From Prostheceraeus crozeri (Eukaryota; Platyhelminthes; Polycladida; Euryleptidae): a stretch of DNA of 64,000 nt. This document shows, piece after piece, positions 51,619 to 62,645 of this stretch. The notes beneath the pieces are model-generated. The model made no database searches, was not told the origin of the DNA, and saw only the letters and a list, made by a program, of their open reading frames with translations. The translations under genes were made by a program, and so were the position numbers. How positions within the stretch are numbered: position 1 is the stretch's first letter; the number at the start of each line of letters is the position of its first letter. Where the stretch lies: positions 99,603 to 163,602 of the forward strand of contig CAJQUW010015608.1 in NCBI GenBank assembly GCA_907163375.1, given 5' to 3'.

Positions 51619-53294
51619 CTAATCAAGAAAGAAAAGACATTGACTGCGCCACACGCAACATGAGTGATTTGATGTTATCTGACGAAAATGAAGTGTTAAG
51701 ACAGTACGACCACCAATGAATTGAATAGGATTACCACTATCATCATAGATACCAAATTTGCAATGGGATAATCGTGGTACATTGACTGGAATGTATACCT
51801 TGTTCAGGAACTCCCTGTGCATGGTCACACCAAAATCGCCATTGTTAATAGGAATATATCTTAAAAGAGGTACCATTTGACCACCAACTTGTGTTGAATG
51901 GATAAAGTTAGTGTAAATGTAAAAGTGATTGATATTCATATCGAGAAAGGATGTTGAGCTACAGTACTTCTCGTCGTAGAATATGTCACGTTTGAATCCT
52001 AAAATCTTTGTCACCTCTTTTGAAATGTGAATGACCGTTTTACCATGTACACTGATACAGATTGTATTTTCTTTAGGATCGTAGTCAAAATGATATGAGT
52101 GTAGATTTGATACACCCTTGTTCAGGTATGTGCAAACATCATAGCCATCGCTATAATACTTTGGAGGTATCGGTAACTTTTCATTTGGCTTCCATGTAAG
52201 ACTGGGACGTAAAAAAGGGTCTGTACGTTTGAAATAAAGGACCATTCGTCAATCGGATTGCTGTTCAGATGTTATTTTCACATTCCCCCATTCATGGTAT
52301 GACCATAAGACGTCTGTTTTTAAGGAGAGCAAATCGCGAAATTTAGAATTGATGTGAACAAATCCAATGTGTGAACGCTCATAATCATTTTCGGAAATCA
52401 ATCCTTGTTTTATTGTGTACTCGAGTGATGGACGCAGATATTCCATTTATTTCATTTACCTGCTTGATCAAGTCAACAGTACCAGATTTAAAAAAGCACA
52501 AAGCGCTCATGCATGCGATCAAGGGGAAGAATGGTAATATTAATTTTTTTCCTGTGCCAATCTGGATATTTCTTAATCTGCTTTGATACTTTCATGGACA
52601 CTTGAGCTCTCAAAGGGTAGGCACCGCCTCCTTTTACTTCTGCGAATTTTGCGATAGGTAGAAAGAAACGTGATTTAGGATTCAATATCTTTTGCAGAGG
52701 TCAACTCACATAAAATCCATGGGAAATAGTAGTCGGTCTCATGTAGAGGGTAACTTTATGTAGATTTGGATCCATCTGCCAGAACCATAGATCCCTTGCC
52801 AAATCATTCATAACATTTAATAGGCGTTGAATTTTCATATAATAGTATGATTGCTCTAAACGATGACGGAATGATGGGTTTGTAGGTTGTTTACATTTCA
52901 GGGGTGAAGCATTTTTAGTAATGGGTATGTCTGTATCTGCAGTGATAATTAAAGTAGGGCCATTTACAATCTCATCAACAGCTCGCTTTCCCCGACGGGT
53001 GTTTGCTGTAGGAATAGAATTCCACTCTGCTGCATGTTCATTCAAGTTGTAGATATGTACTTTATCATTTCGCTCTAGTTTTGGAAAGTACAAGTCTTGA
53101 TTCGTTGCAGTGCCTAATGTAATCTCTTTATTTGCAATGGTTATTATATTATTTACATAGCTCAAATCTTGCAGGGCCACTTCCCAATCACCATTTAAGT
53201 CAATCGGCTGTGTAAAATCAGTCTCAAACTCGGCAGCTGTATTTTCATATCGCTCAGGTTGAGCATTACTGGGAAACACTGCTGTAAACTCCAT
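51619..53294 (-). pseudogene. WEV-motif virion-type gene of Polinton 2, broken
   Basis: Opens FTAVFPSNAQPERYENTAAEF, then LNGDWEVALQDLSY, matching the WEV genes of element 1 (PSNA, L.G.WEV). C-terminal parts keep VTKILGFKRDIF and FGIYDDSGNPI, which match LGFDQNIF and IAIYNDAGALI there. About two breaks. Confidence 0.6.
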
Positions 53295-53324
53295 GTTAAA
53301 GTATCAATATAAAGCGTCGTTTGC

Positions 53325-53898
53325 TTAGGCGTTATGTCGCATGACATAACGAACTGCTGCTTTCAATCTGTTCATAGTAGACACTTTCTGTCGTCCTAGG
53401 AATTTGGTTAAGAGTGATTGCCCTTTCACATGATGCACTCCCCAAAGTATGCTTGTACCGCCTTCTTTCATATTGCGATAGTTGATACAACCAAATATGA
53501 TTTGATATATTGGTCTTCTACGTTTAAAATCTGCAAGGGTATGAAATATTTCGCGTTTTATTGATGAGATCACACGGCAGCTATTTTTTAATTCCATCGC
53601 AAAGTGACGTACAGGATTGATCAAATCGATGCCACACAGGCGATACAGGCGATCGCTTAAAGCCATAATCTGTTAACACACTTTCCCACGCATAACCCAT
53701 TCGCTGACGTAAAATCTGAAGTTTGTAAGCATGATTTTTCCAAGGATCGGCTATGCCGGAAAGAAATACATCTTCAATAGGTCTTTTTGCATGAATAGGT
53801 GATTTGATGAGACGAACTGCATCATCTAATCCTCGTCCCGCTAATGTCACTACTGCAAATGATAATATGATGATCAATCTTAACATGACTTCGTCCAT
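53325..53898 (-). pseudogene. Gene of unknown function with N-terminal signal-like segment, Polinton 2
   Basis: The first residues include LRLIIILSFAVVTLAG, a likely signal peptide or signal anchor. Next come LIKSPIHAKRPIEDVFLSG and WKNHAYKLQILRQRMGYAWE, and later YRLCGIDLINPVRHFAMEL and a basic tail. It lies between the WEV gene and the PC4-like gene. No counterpart was recognised in element 1. It seems broken. The family is unknown; a membrane or secreted virion factor would fit the position. Confidence 0.4.
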
Positions 53899-53945
53899 TT
53901 CTTATGAATGCTTTGCTTAAACGAGAAGACTAAGCAAACGTTTTG

Positions 53946-54296
53946 ATGTGTCTAAAACTAGCCATCATTGCCAAGCTCTCTTCTCAGTGTCACGTTACAT
54001 GGAAGGCTAGACGCATTACCTTTTACGATACTCATCGACACGTTAAAATAAGTTCATCCCCTTTTCATATGGATAACCTGTACGATGCTTTACATATCAT
54101 GCATCATCCAATGTACTATATCCCTCTAGGTGGACGTCTCTTCATTATTCGACGAGATTTCATTGCTCTTCATGATCAATATGGTGTTATACATTTTGCA
54201 ACCTCAAGTTGGAAAAAGCATAGAGAACGTATACATCCTCGCATCATGACTTACCTTATACAAACCAACACTCATAAACATGAATGTGACAAGTGA
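53946..54296 (+). CDS. PC4-like candidate protein, Polinton 2 (about 116 aa)
   Basis: ATG at 53946. The second half reads IPLGGRLFIIRRDFIALHDQ, then GVIHFATSSWKKHRERIHPR, recalling the PC4 order (strands, then ISLxxxQWxxL helix). The first half repeats the idea with RRITFYD and FHMDNLYDALHIM. It shares LG, W-K and IHRSI/IHPRI positions with the two element 1 genes at 32217-32895, and likewise lies on the strand opposite to the protease. The frame looks whole. Confidence 0.45.
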   Translation: MCLKLAIIAKLSSQCHVTWKARRITFYDTHRHVKISSSPFHMDNLYDALHIMHHPMYYIPLGGRLFIIRRDFIALHDQYGVIHFATSSWKKHRERIHPRIMTYLIQTNTHKHECDK

Positions 54297-54414
54297 ACAA
54301 TGTCTTCTTATCTCTACCTATTCATGTTTGATGACTAAATACAACATATTCAATCACATCATCTACTTTTCCATTGAAGTATAATAAAGAAAACAAAATT
54401 TTAATCGTACATAT

Positions 54415-54876
54415 TTAATGAAGGCTTTTATAAAAGTTACGAATGCGCTTTTCATTGACAAGGGTATCATGTGAAAAATGTTTACAAATGTCATGTAAAG
54501 AGTCATAATGTAGTCGTTGCATTACAAAGTAGAGGGCATAGGCTCCACATGTTGAAGACAAGGGATGTTGATAGGCCAAAGCATTGCAAATCCATTTTCG
54601 TGAATGACGGTTCATGAAACGTGTGACATAATCACAGTCTGGTAAGGCCAATGAATCAAAGATTTCACCGCAATAGTTTTTATATATAAACAAAACTTTC
54701 CAGTGTTTGCCGGGTAAGTGTGCTGTATCAGTATTCATGATAATGAATGAGGGTGGTTTTGGTAAAACTGTGGGCATATTATTAATGGAAAACACACCTC
54801 GAAGTGCTTCAACAGTGCGCTCATCACGATGTTCTTGAACGACTCTCTCTAGCTCTGTATCAGATAACCAACTCAT
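54415..54876 (-). CDS. Adenain-like cysteine protease, Polinton 2
   Basis: 153 residues from ATG 54876, the same length as in element 1. His58 (PGKHWKVLF), Asp74 (EIFDSL), Gln103 and Cys110 (YQHPLSSTCG) form the catalytic set. It would process capsid proteins. This is one of the few apparently whole frames in the element; the start directly abuts the capsid gene. Confidence 0.88.
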   Translation of the reverse strand: MSWLSDTELERVVQEHRDERTVEALRGVFSINNMPTVLPKPPSFIIMNTDTAHLPGKHWKVLFIYKNYCGEIFDSLALPDCDYVTRFMNRHSRKWICNALAYQHPLSSTCGAYALYFVMQRLHYDSLHDICKHFSHDTLVNEKRIRNFYKSLH

Positions 54877-55328
54877 TAACTTGTATAAGAAGCGGAAACG
54901 TCACGTAGTCTGTTAATTCGAATGGTGGAATCGAACACAGCATAGATGAGTTGTGCTTGTGGCTGGAACTGCATGACTGTTGAAAAATAACCGAGATAGG
55001 GATAGCTGTGTTGACCACCTTTAACCCGAGTTTCACCAATGGTCAATGATACATCCTTGAAGAGCGTTGCTATTGCCAAGTTATTCACGGCTACTTTGTC
55101 CTTGTCGTCAAGGTTTGTACCGTCCTTATTTACTATCTTAAACTTAACATGTAGATTGATGTCATTTACAACGATGTACTCAGCATCATTTCTTGGTATT
55201 AAAAACTCAATGACACTACCAGAATCGATACTAGTCTGTGGATAACGAATGGATACATAATTTCTAATGATATCCGTCTGTATAGGTGTTCTATCAAATA
55301 AGCAAAGGGATGTGGTTTTACATTCCAT
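54876..55328 (-). pseudogene. Major capsid protein remnant, Polinton 2
   Basis: Keeps the typical opening (CLFDRTPIQTDI), VIEFLIPRNDAEYIVV and VSLTIGETRVKGG, and the terminal LIYAVFDST. At 150 residues it is much shorter than a full capsid protein and is clearly broken. Confidence 0.8.
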
Positions 55329-55330
55329 AT

Positions 55331-55714
55331 TTAAAACAGTCCACGTCGTCCGCGTCTGCTAGGAGGTATACGAGATGCTCTTCGCTTACGTTTGCCTGAA
55401 GTAGAGAGTGGATTGATATGACTGATGACAGACCTGATACCAGCCTTACCGACATTCTTCAAACGCTGTATTCCATGACGCTTTAGCGATTCACGAATCG
55501 GCAGTCTTCCTGAAAGCGCATCACTTGCTACATCTGCCACTAATCCTACAGCTTCCTTTAAAGCTGATTTTCCCACATTTGCGATAGTGGGGAGCATCAT
55601 ACCTTTGACAGCACCCAATAAACTACCCCCGTTTTGACGTCTCGATCCACTATAAACGGGAAAGCCAGCTCCAGCACAGGAGGGGGCAGAATAAAACGCA
55701 GCAGTTTGATCCAT
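55331..55714 (-). CDS. pX/pVI-like basic protein, Polinton 2
   Basis: 127 residues: MDQTAAFYSAPSCAGAGFPV, then SRRQNGGSLLGAVKGMMLP, corresponding to the SRP..GGG..RRQRGGSILGALKSV start of the element 1 gene. The C-terminus is basic (KRKRRASRIPPSRRGRR). It is adjacent to the capsid gene, as in element 1. Looks whole. Confidence 0.6.
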   Translation of the reverse strand: MDQTAAFYSAPSCAGAGFPVYSGSRRQNGGSLLGAVKGMMLPTIANVGKSALKEAVGLVADVASDALSGRLPIRESLKRHGIQRLKNVGKAGIRSVISHINPLSTSGKRKRRASRIPPSRRGRRGLF

Positions 55715-55881
55715 AGGTATTTATTTATTTACATTTACACAATTCATTACTTTGCTTAGGAACGTTGACTAACACGATAAAAGTCAGAATGATGAATCCA
55801 ACTATTCATTGAATTTGGATAGCCAGCCCATATCACCAGGCTCCACTTTTCCCATTGTAGCATTTTGTGACGAAGTATCTT

Positions 55882-56830
55882 TTAAACCATGTAGTCATCA
55901 TCTTCTTTGGTGATGGGTGTTATCTCATGACGATAAAAACTCCCTTCAATCTCCTCACCATGATAATCACGAAGCTTGTAGGTAGTGGGCTTGAATTTCT
56001 TGTTAACCTCAGAGACAGTAAATATTTCTTCCGTCCAATTGGGAAGATATCCTTTCGCAAACACGCTTTTCATCCTGGAAATGCGAACTTTGTCACCAAC
56101 CTGAATGTCACGTTTACCTTGTGATGGTTGCTTGCGTTTAGCATTGATTTCACGGATTGCATCCACCATGTCTGGAGTTATGTCAGCAGGTTTGTGACCA
56201 ATCATACGATGAACAGAATAATTGTAAGCGTGTACAGTATCTTGTAATACATCTGTCCTTTTTTGTGTTACTTTTGCAGTGAAATAGCGCCATAGGCGAG
56301 TTTTCAGTGTACGATTGAAGCGTTTGACCACTGCAGCCTTGTATGCATTTTTCACACTAAACAACTCAATGTTGTGTTCGCGAAATAAAGCACGCATATG
56401 TCTGTTTTCAAGCTCTTTCCCCTTGATCAGTCTGAATACGTGCGGGAATGCGTCCTTCACTGAAATTTTTTTGGAAAGCCTTGGCCACTTCTTCACCACG
56501 TTTTGTCTTGAGTGGTTGAACCCAAGCATAACGAGAAAATAAGTCAATGACAGTTAGGAGAAAGCGATAGCCTTTATTCTTTTTAGCTAATAAAGAAACA
56601 TCAGCCAAATCTGCTTGCCATTGTTCATTAATATTATGAATGATATAAGAACGGGTAGGATAACGTTTTCGAGCTTGTGTGTGCAATGTATATGAAGCTG
56701 CAGGTTGAGCTTTTAACCATATCTTCACTTGTTTCTGTGAATAACCACTTGCTTGTGACAACTTTTTCACTGAAGCATAACCCGCATAATGCTTTGGTTT
56801 ATAGTAAATTGATTTCAGATGTTCATCCAT
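55882..56830 (-). pseudogene. Integrase of Polinton 2, broken
   Basis: N-terminal LKSIYYKPKHYAGYASVKKL, core INEQWQADLADVSLL and ARIQTDQG, then FNRTLKTRLWRYFTAK and a C-terminal VRISRMKSVF and EIEGSFYRHEI. The last part corresponds to the segment before the chromodomain of element 1. No chromodomain is seen here. About one or two breaks. Confidence 0.8.
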
Positions 56831-56836
56831 CGTCTA

Positions 56837-57031
56837 TTAAGAGGGATTGTTTATTTGCCTGAAAGTATCAGTCATTTTCTCCGCTAGGGTTTGCGTTTGT
56901 GTTTGAGTCCTGCTTTTGCTACTTTTTTGAGCCGTCTTGTATGAATCACTTTTACAACATGTACTTAAGCAGTTCAATGACACATAAATGTTTGGCAACT
57001 CTAAACATGGGATGCAACATAGCTTCTTCAT
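56837..57031 (-). CDS. Small Cys-rich protein, Polinton 2
   Basis: 64 residues: MKKLCCIPCLELPNIYVSLN, then CLSTCC, then a Ser/Thr/Gln-rich tail. The opening matches the small gene at 28144-28359 of element 1. It lies just before the integrase. Function unknown. Confidence 0.5.
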   Translation of the reverse strand: MKKLCCIPCLELPNIYVSLNCLSTCCKSDSYKTAQKSSKSRTQTQTQTLAEKMTDTFRQINNPS

Positions 57032-57680
57032 TAAAAGTCTGTGATAAAATCAGATGATGGATAACGTGTTGAAGGTTTTGGTATACGCTCGGCAACTTCT
57101 CGGGTGTTTTCAAAGTTTTCCTTGATTCTCTTTTTATGTCTCTCTACACTCTGCAACTTTCTCTTCCTAAGTGTAGAATCATTTTCCATTTCCTGTAAGG
57201 TATCACGACCAAGAATTGCTTTTGGAACATTGAATTTCTTCATACTTTTTAAAAAGAACTCCCATCCTGTAGGTGTAAAGTGACGACGACGATCACGAAC
57301 AGCATGATTAATTAAATCTTCCACTCTTGAGTCCCTTATGACTGCACCATCATCACCTACCACTTCACCTCGTTGTGTGATTTTCAAGTTGGGTTCGAGA
57401 CTTCGATTATAAGCTCGGTGCGCGATTGCGCTAGGGTTTGGGTGAACCAAGCGATGGATCATTGCGATTTTTTTTCTTTTCAATTGTTACATTTCTTCTA
57501 AGGTAGAACTCTGCTTTATCAAACGATCATATGGATTTTTACTTTGTACAGCTTCTTGTTCATATTCTGATTAAGTTGTGATATTTGATTTGCCCAATGA
57601 TGATGAACACTCTGCATTGTAGTCAGATGTATATAGTCTTCTTGTGGAATAGCAATCATGCGTTGAAAACCGCTCATAAC
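57031..57680 (-). pseudogene. Conserved Polinton protein between ATPase and integrase, Polinton 2, broken
   Basis: Matches 27450-28142 of element 1 in ITQRGEVV, GWEFFLKSMKKFNVPKAIL and, near its N-terminal side, an IPQEDY-like motif. About one break. Function unknown. Confidence 0.6.
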
Positions 57681-57693
57681 AATTTATATATGA

Positions 57694-58304
57694 TCATGGG
57701 TTTCTCAAAGAAATGACTGCGTAAGCGATAATCCTCAGGACACTCCTGGGTAAAGTCCAAAAATAAATAATTATAGGGTTTTTCTGTAGCAGCCTCAAAT
57801 CTTCAATCAATGCTTTTGACTTGCGAGGAAGAACTTGTCGAGATAGGAATTCAACTTGACTTTTATCACGAGGATTTTTAAAGATGATGTAGTTATGTGT
57901 GTTTATGTGTGTTATAGACTTCGAGTCCGTGCTTCCCTTCCACTTGGAAAAAGATTTTGCATAATAAAAATGATAAAGCATATTTTATGATGAGCAGCCT
58001 TGGTAAACATAGCAGTTACTTCTTGTGAGTTCTTACTCTCATTAAGTAAATCATCAAGAATGATAATATCATAGAGTTGAATATCAGCAGTGCTGATAAT
58101 CCCCGGTTGAACCAAGTAACCTTTACCAACCTATTCACGATGTAACTTATGTTGATAGATTCCATAGCACCAAACAACGCGATTCAGTATGCAGTCAAAA
58201 ATCTCATTATGTCGCTCCAAAAATTGCAGTGTTAAATGTGTCTTCCCACTATGAGAGGGTCCTACCATACACATACTGCGATTACAGCGTAAACGGAAAT
58301 CCAT
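57694..58304 (-). pseudogene. Packaging ATPase remnant, Polinton 2
   Basis: Shows a Walker A-type GPSHSGKT near the N-terminal end, IIILDDLLNESKNS (Walker B) and a following HHK..F.I segment, then HNYIIFKNPRDKSQVEFLS. Each matches the ATPase of element 1. Broken in several places. Confidence 0.75.
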
Positions 58305-58329
58305 GTTGATTTTGATGAAAAGTCATACC

Positions 58330-58794
58330 ATTTAACTTAGTATCTATCCATTAATGGCTTCATTCGCGAGAGCACCAGCTAATCCTCCCAAAGCAGGACC
58401 GGCAGCTGCCATTGATGTGATGATAGGTGCTAAAAGTGGTAAGAAGCCACCGCGCTGTGTGATTTTTTTATATTAATATAGTTTGCGCTTTGTAGGAATT
58501 GATGTTTTAGGATTGCTGAGGATGAGAGGGAAGGTGCGTAGAACTTTACCATGTCTGGCTCAATTTACATTGGCCTTTCTGCTATTTAATGTATATAACG
58601 CACTTTTCGTATTTCCGCACACATTTTACGAATGAAGGCATTGTTTGCCAGTTCATTGCCTCACACCGATGAGATGGTTTTAATTTCAATAAGCGACGAA
58701 GAGTGAGACAGAAAAGAAGAGATTTGTGTTTTTTTGTTTGCATTTGATTGACACTTTTGTCGTGCGAACGGTGAGATGAACGACGTCTAGCCAT
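58330..58794 (-). pseudogene. Basic protein remnant, Polinton 2
   Basis: Opens MARRRSSHRSHDKS and contains LRRLLKLKPSHRCEAMN, comparable to ALRRMKANQRYNAI in the basic protein of element 1 (26439-26804). The far end keeps a hydrophobic Ala/Pro/Gly-rich segment. Broken. Confidence 0.5.
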
Positions 58795-58926
58795 TTTAAC
58801 AGCCCCCCCCTCCTGTGGATGTTAGAGTGTTCTTTGCTTAAACACGACAGCAGCGTCGAAACATTATGATATTGTCGTAAACGCAATGAAATAGAAAAAG
58901 ACATTGCTAGTGAGTACAGCACTACT

Positions 58927-58976
58927 ATAAAAAAAAAAAAAAAAAAAAAAAAAAATAAAAAAAAAAAAAAAAAAAA

Positions 58977-59039
<63 letters not shown>

Positions 59040-59169
59040 AAAAAAAAAAAAAAAAAAAATAAAGAAAAAAATTAAAAAAAAAAAATATTAATAAAAATGA
59101 AAAAAAAAAAAAAAAAAAAAAAATAAAAAAATAAAAAAAAAAAAAAAAAATAAAATATAAAAAAAAAAG

Positions 59170-59200
<31 letters not shown>

Positions 59201-59220
59201 AATATATAAAAAAAAAAAAA
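58927..59220. repeat. Long A-rich tract with regular TAA interruptions
   Basis: About 290 bp, nearly all A, with TAA at fairly regular spacing (about 20-33 bp) in the first half. A simple repeat within element 2. Confidence 0.9.
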
Positions 59221-59394
59221 GCATCTTCATGCACTGAGAACAACCACAGTACCAGTAGGATAGTCAGAAGCAGATACATGTGTGGGTAGCTGTTATGTAT
59301 CATTCAGTGAGGTACTATAGTTCAATGGAAACAGTTCAGTTGTGTCGTTTGCTGATATGTTATGAGCCAGACATGAACAATCTGTTTTGTTATT

Positions 59395-60087
59395 TTGTAC
59401 GACGATGCTTGTAAGTTTAATTTTATTTTTATCTTATTTTGCCTCCAGCTTTCATTCTCCTTGAAAACTTTTCTATTCACACTCTCCATACATCATACGA
59501 TCCTTCAACCTCACAAACGCTCCGTATCATGCGCCTCTTTCCTAGGCGATGATGTCGCTACAGGCTCAACAACTTCCTCCCTGTCCTTCTTTTCCTGTGC
59601 GTCCACTCTTCCTTCAAATAGCCGACGCGGCCGCTAGCGGGTTATCCCAAACAAAATCTTCCATCACCGCATCCAATCAACCTCATCAGTCTTCCTAATT
59701 TCCGCTCTCAACTCCACTTCCTCAGTCACATCCTCATCACTCTTCTCAGTCATCCCCTTCGCAATCGAAGCTACATCTTATAATTCTCCTCCATTGCCAA
59801 CAGTATTCCCTCAAACCACGACGTTACCTTTTTTTTTTTTTTTAAACCCCTTCTCTCCGATGTTCCCAGTCTCACACTGCAAATGCGCCTTGATAAAATC
59901 TGCCTCATCCCCATCGCACATACCCGACAAGACACACCCCCCCCCCCCACAACCTCAACATCACTTTCCTCTCATGGCCCATTGTCCCCTCTTTAGCTTT
60001 TCGATGTTTCTTAAGATCGCTGCCTCGTGCGATACGGCCACAGCTGCATTTTCCAACCAGGATTCTAGCATTACACTGCTTAGTCAT
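59395..60087 (-). pseudogene. Broken CxCGRI-motif gene, Polinton 2
   Basis: Begins MTKQCNARILVGKCSCGRIA, then GSDLKKHRKAK, matching KMCTCGRINRSADAKAYVKK of element 1 (43603-44121). Further on the minus strand codes for a charged low-complexity region. Broken in several places. Confidence 0.5.
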
Positions 60088-60344
60088 GATAATTCTGTAA
60101 AGATAGAGTAAAATTTGATAGCAAGTGTTTATAGGATACTACTTGCTGATATGCATTTAAATACTAAGTCACCAAACATTTGATAGCAAACGTTGGAATA
60201 AAATCATCAACCAAATTTAAAGAGTATGATTCCTAGCTTTATCCTAAAACCCTAACTTTGATAGCAAACCTTGTCAGAGCACTCACCGTTCGTCTTGCAA
60301 CTTGAAACAGGAGTGAAGACTCGAGAAAAGTCGCGGTTTTATTA

Positions 60345-61425
60345 CCCAGCGAGCACAAAGCCATGATTCAGACCTTCCTTATTTGACCATGCATTTGACA
60401 TGACAACAGCGGTTTTACCATATATGGGCATCGGCAGTTACCGTGCTTTCAGTTACCAACTCCCAACACAAACACGGGTTACCCTATGACGCGAAAAGGT
60501 TTGACGTCAATGCCTGCAGTAACCTTCTCATTTTTACCAAGTTACAATGACAAACGATGGACGTTGCCAACCCTGAGTTACTGAGGCTAGACGAGATTTC
60601 ACAAAGGGGTGTTAAGCTCTTGAATCCGTTACAGGCATTACTTAGAGGGGATCTTGTCCCAGCTCCAAGGCCTCGACCCACAAATCCAACCTCGGCGGAC
60701 AGACCAAGCGTCATGTCAGCTTTCAGATCCCTCTAGTGCTGTCCTATCAGTTTTGGTATCCGGGCCCCGATTTTGACATAAAAACCGGTGGAGTTATTTA
60801 CAAGAGGAAACATCCCAAGTCGTTGCTTTGATCAGCTTGATAGCAAGCCGTAGAGAGGGATAGCAAGCCGTGATTCAACAGCGTTTTGCAATGGAGATGT
60901 TTAGAGGCCACCCATGACAAGATAGCTAATACTCAACCGATTGGCGTTCAAAGTGCTACGTTGAGAACTGTGTCAAATGCCCAACATGAGACATGAGTTG
61001 CCCCAGCGGTTTCGGTCTAAAATACGACACAATCAATTGCCACACTTATCACTACGGCATCGTCCGCCGTCCCGAAGGAACACCCTGTCAGTGGAATATT
61101 ACAGCAAAACTCTCCGTGTCTTGCTCGCTTTCAGTGAAAAGCCGCTTATAACATGAGAAGACTGGCTCGTACACAGTTATACGTGCCTTCATTAACTTCA
61201 GCAGGGTCGAAAACCCCAGAAGACCTCCAAAACTAGTGAATTTAAATTTTTCAACTTTTTAGCACTACTTATGAAATTTTATAAATAGTTTATCACTTAG
61301 GGCAGGTCAATAGCGACCGAACCTTTTTTCAATTAAGTCAAACGGACTTGTAGAAGCAAAGTTACAAGCCTTTAAAGTTTTGGAGTCAGTAATAGGAAGA
61401 AGACCGTTCCAGGCCAAGACAAATT
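60345..61425 (-). repeat. Right inverted repeat of Polinton 2
   Basis: Complement of 48.1-50.1 kb minus the insertion-like segment there. It ends near GTTCCAGGCC, where similarity fades. Confidence 0.75.
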
Positions 61426-62645
61426 CAGAAAAATTGGTATTTATTTTTCTTATTGGTTGTTACGATATGTGTGATTTTGTGGGGTGGGCTGGTTTTTGTT
61501 TGGTTTGGTGTGTTTATTAAAAACGACATAAATTCATGAATTTTAACCCGTTGCTGGTTGTTGGTGATGTACCGTTTGGCTTATAATTGTGTGGAAATTG
61601 TTTTTGGTCACAGGGGGGTGTTTTTAAGACCTAAATTCATAAATTTAGTCCATTTAAAAAGTACCATTTTTTTTTTTTTTGTTTTGTTGATTTTTTTTAT
61701 TTTTTGTTTTTATTTAATTTTGGTTATTTTTATATTTTACTATTTTTTTTTTTTTTTTTTTGAAAAATCGGTATTTTTAAAAACCACTAAATTCATGAAT
61801 TTTGGTAATTTTTTCAGGTTATGAAGACCTAAATTCATAAATTTAGGCGTTTTTTTTAAAAAAACCCAATTTTTTCAAAGTTTGTTTTTTTTCCAAAATC
61901 TCAAATTTGAGATTAAGATTTTTTTTACTCCCAAAATCATGACCGGTCCAGGACACCAAAAATCATAAAAGTTAAGAATCTCAAATTTGTGATTACGACA
62001 TTTACACCCCCCCTTAAAATCATGACCGTTCCAAGCCACAACATCAAAAAAAATGGTATTTTTAAAAACGTCTAAATTCATGAATTTTATCCATTTTCAG
62101 GTTTTAAAATAAGAGATAACTAAAATTATGTGACTAAAAATATTTCTTTAAGAATGTAACACAATCTCTTACAATGCCTGCTATTGTTACTGCTTTGCAC
62201 TCTGATGAACCTCCCAATTGTAGGGAACAGCTGATAGCCGCATACATGACATAAATGCAGCTGCTTCTGGCATTCCTGAACCATTTAATTACAGAACAAG
62301 CAGCTGTTACCCGTATTAAAGATTAAAATAAAAAAGAAGAAACAAAATTAGATAAAAAAAAAATAATATTTTAAAATAAAAAAATTAAAAAAAATAAAAA
62401 GTATAAAAAAAAAAAATATAAAAAAAACAAAAAAAAAACAAAAATAAAAAAAAAAAATAAAAAAAAAATAAAAAAAAAATAAATAAAAAAAAATAAAAAA
62501 AAAAATAAAATAAAAGAAAAAAAAAAATAATAAAAATGAAGAAAAAAAAACGACGTGGAATATATTGCAGCATGTAAGAAGTAAGACTTCAGTTTACAAT
62601 TTCATTAATCATAACTAGTGTCTGCTTTTCTTTCTTCATTGCAAA
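61426..62645. repeat. Palindromic repeats and A/T tracts
   Basis: The 16-mer palindrome TAAATTCATGAATTTA or close variants occurs at 61529, 61632, 61788, 61830 and 62072. AATCTCAAATTTGAGATT is at 61897 and a variant at 61977. T-rich runs lie at 61,665-61,760 and an A-rich tract at about 62,336-62,550. No gene is seen. Confidence 0.65.

Larger units (their letters stand above)
48125..61425 (-). mobile_element. Polinton/Maverick element 2, older and degraded (about 13.3 kb)
   Basis: Long inverted repeats (about 48.1-50.1 kb and 60.3-61.4 kb) enclose minus-strand remains in the order basic protein, ATPase, conserved protein, Cys-rich protein, integrase, pX-like, capsid, protease, then a plus-strand PC4-like gene and minus-strand WEV gene: the mirror image of element 1. 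No DNA polymerase or TBP-like gene is visible. It is heavily broken (about ten or more breaks) and looks non-autonomous. The outer limits are approximate and no target duplication was found. Confidence 0.8.

Noticed and set aside
59088-59303. Phe-rich membrane protein
   Set aside because: Translation of the complement of the A-rich tract.
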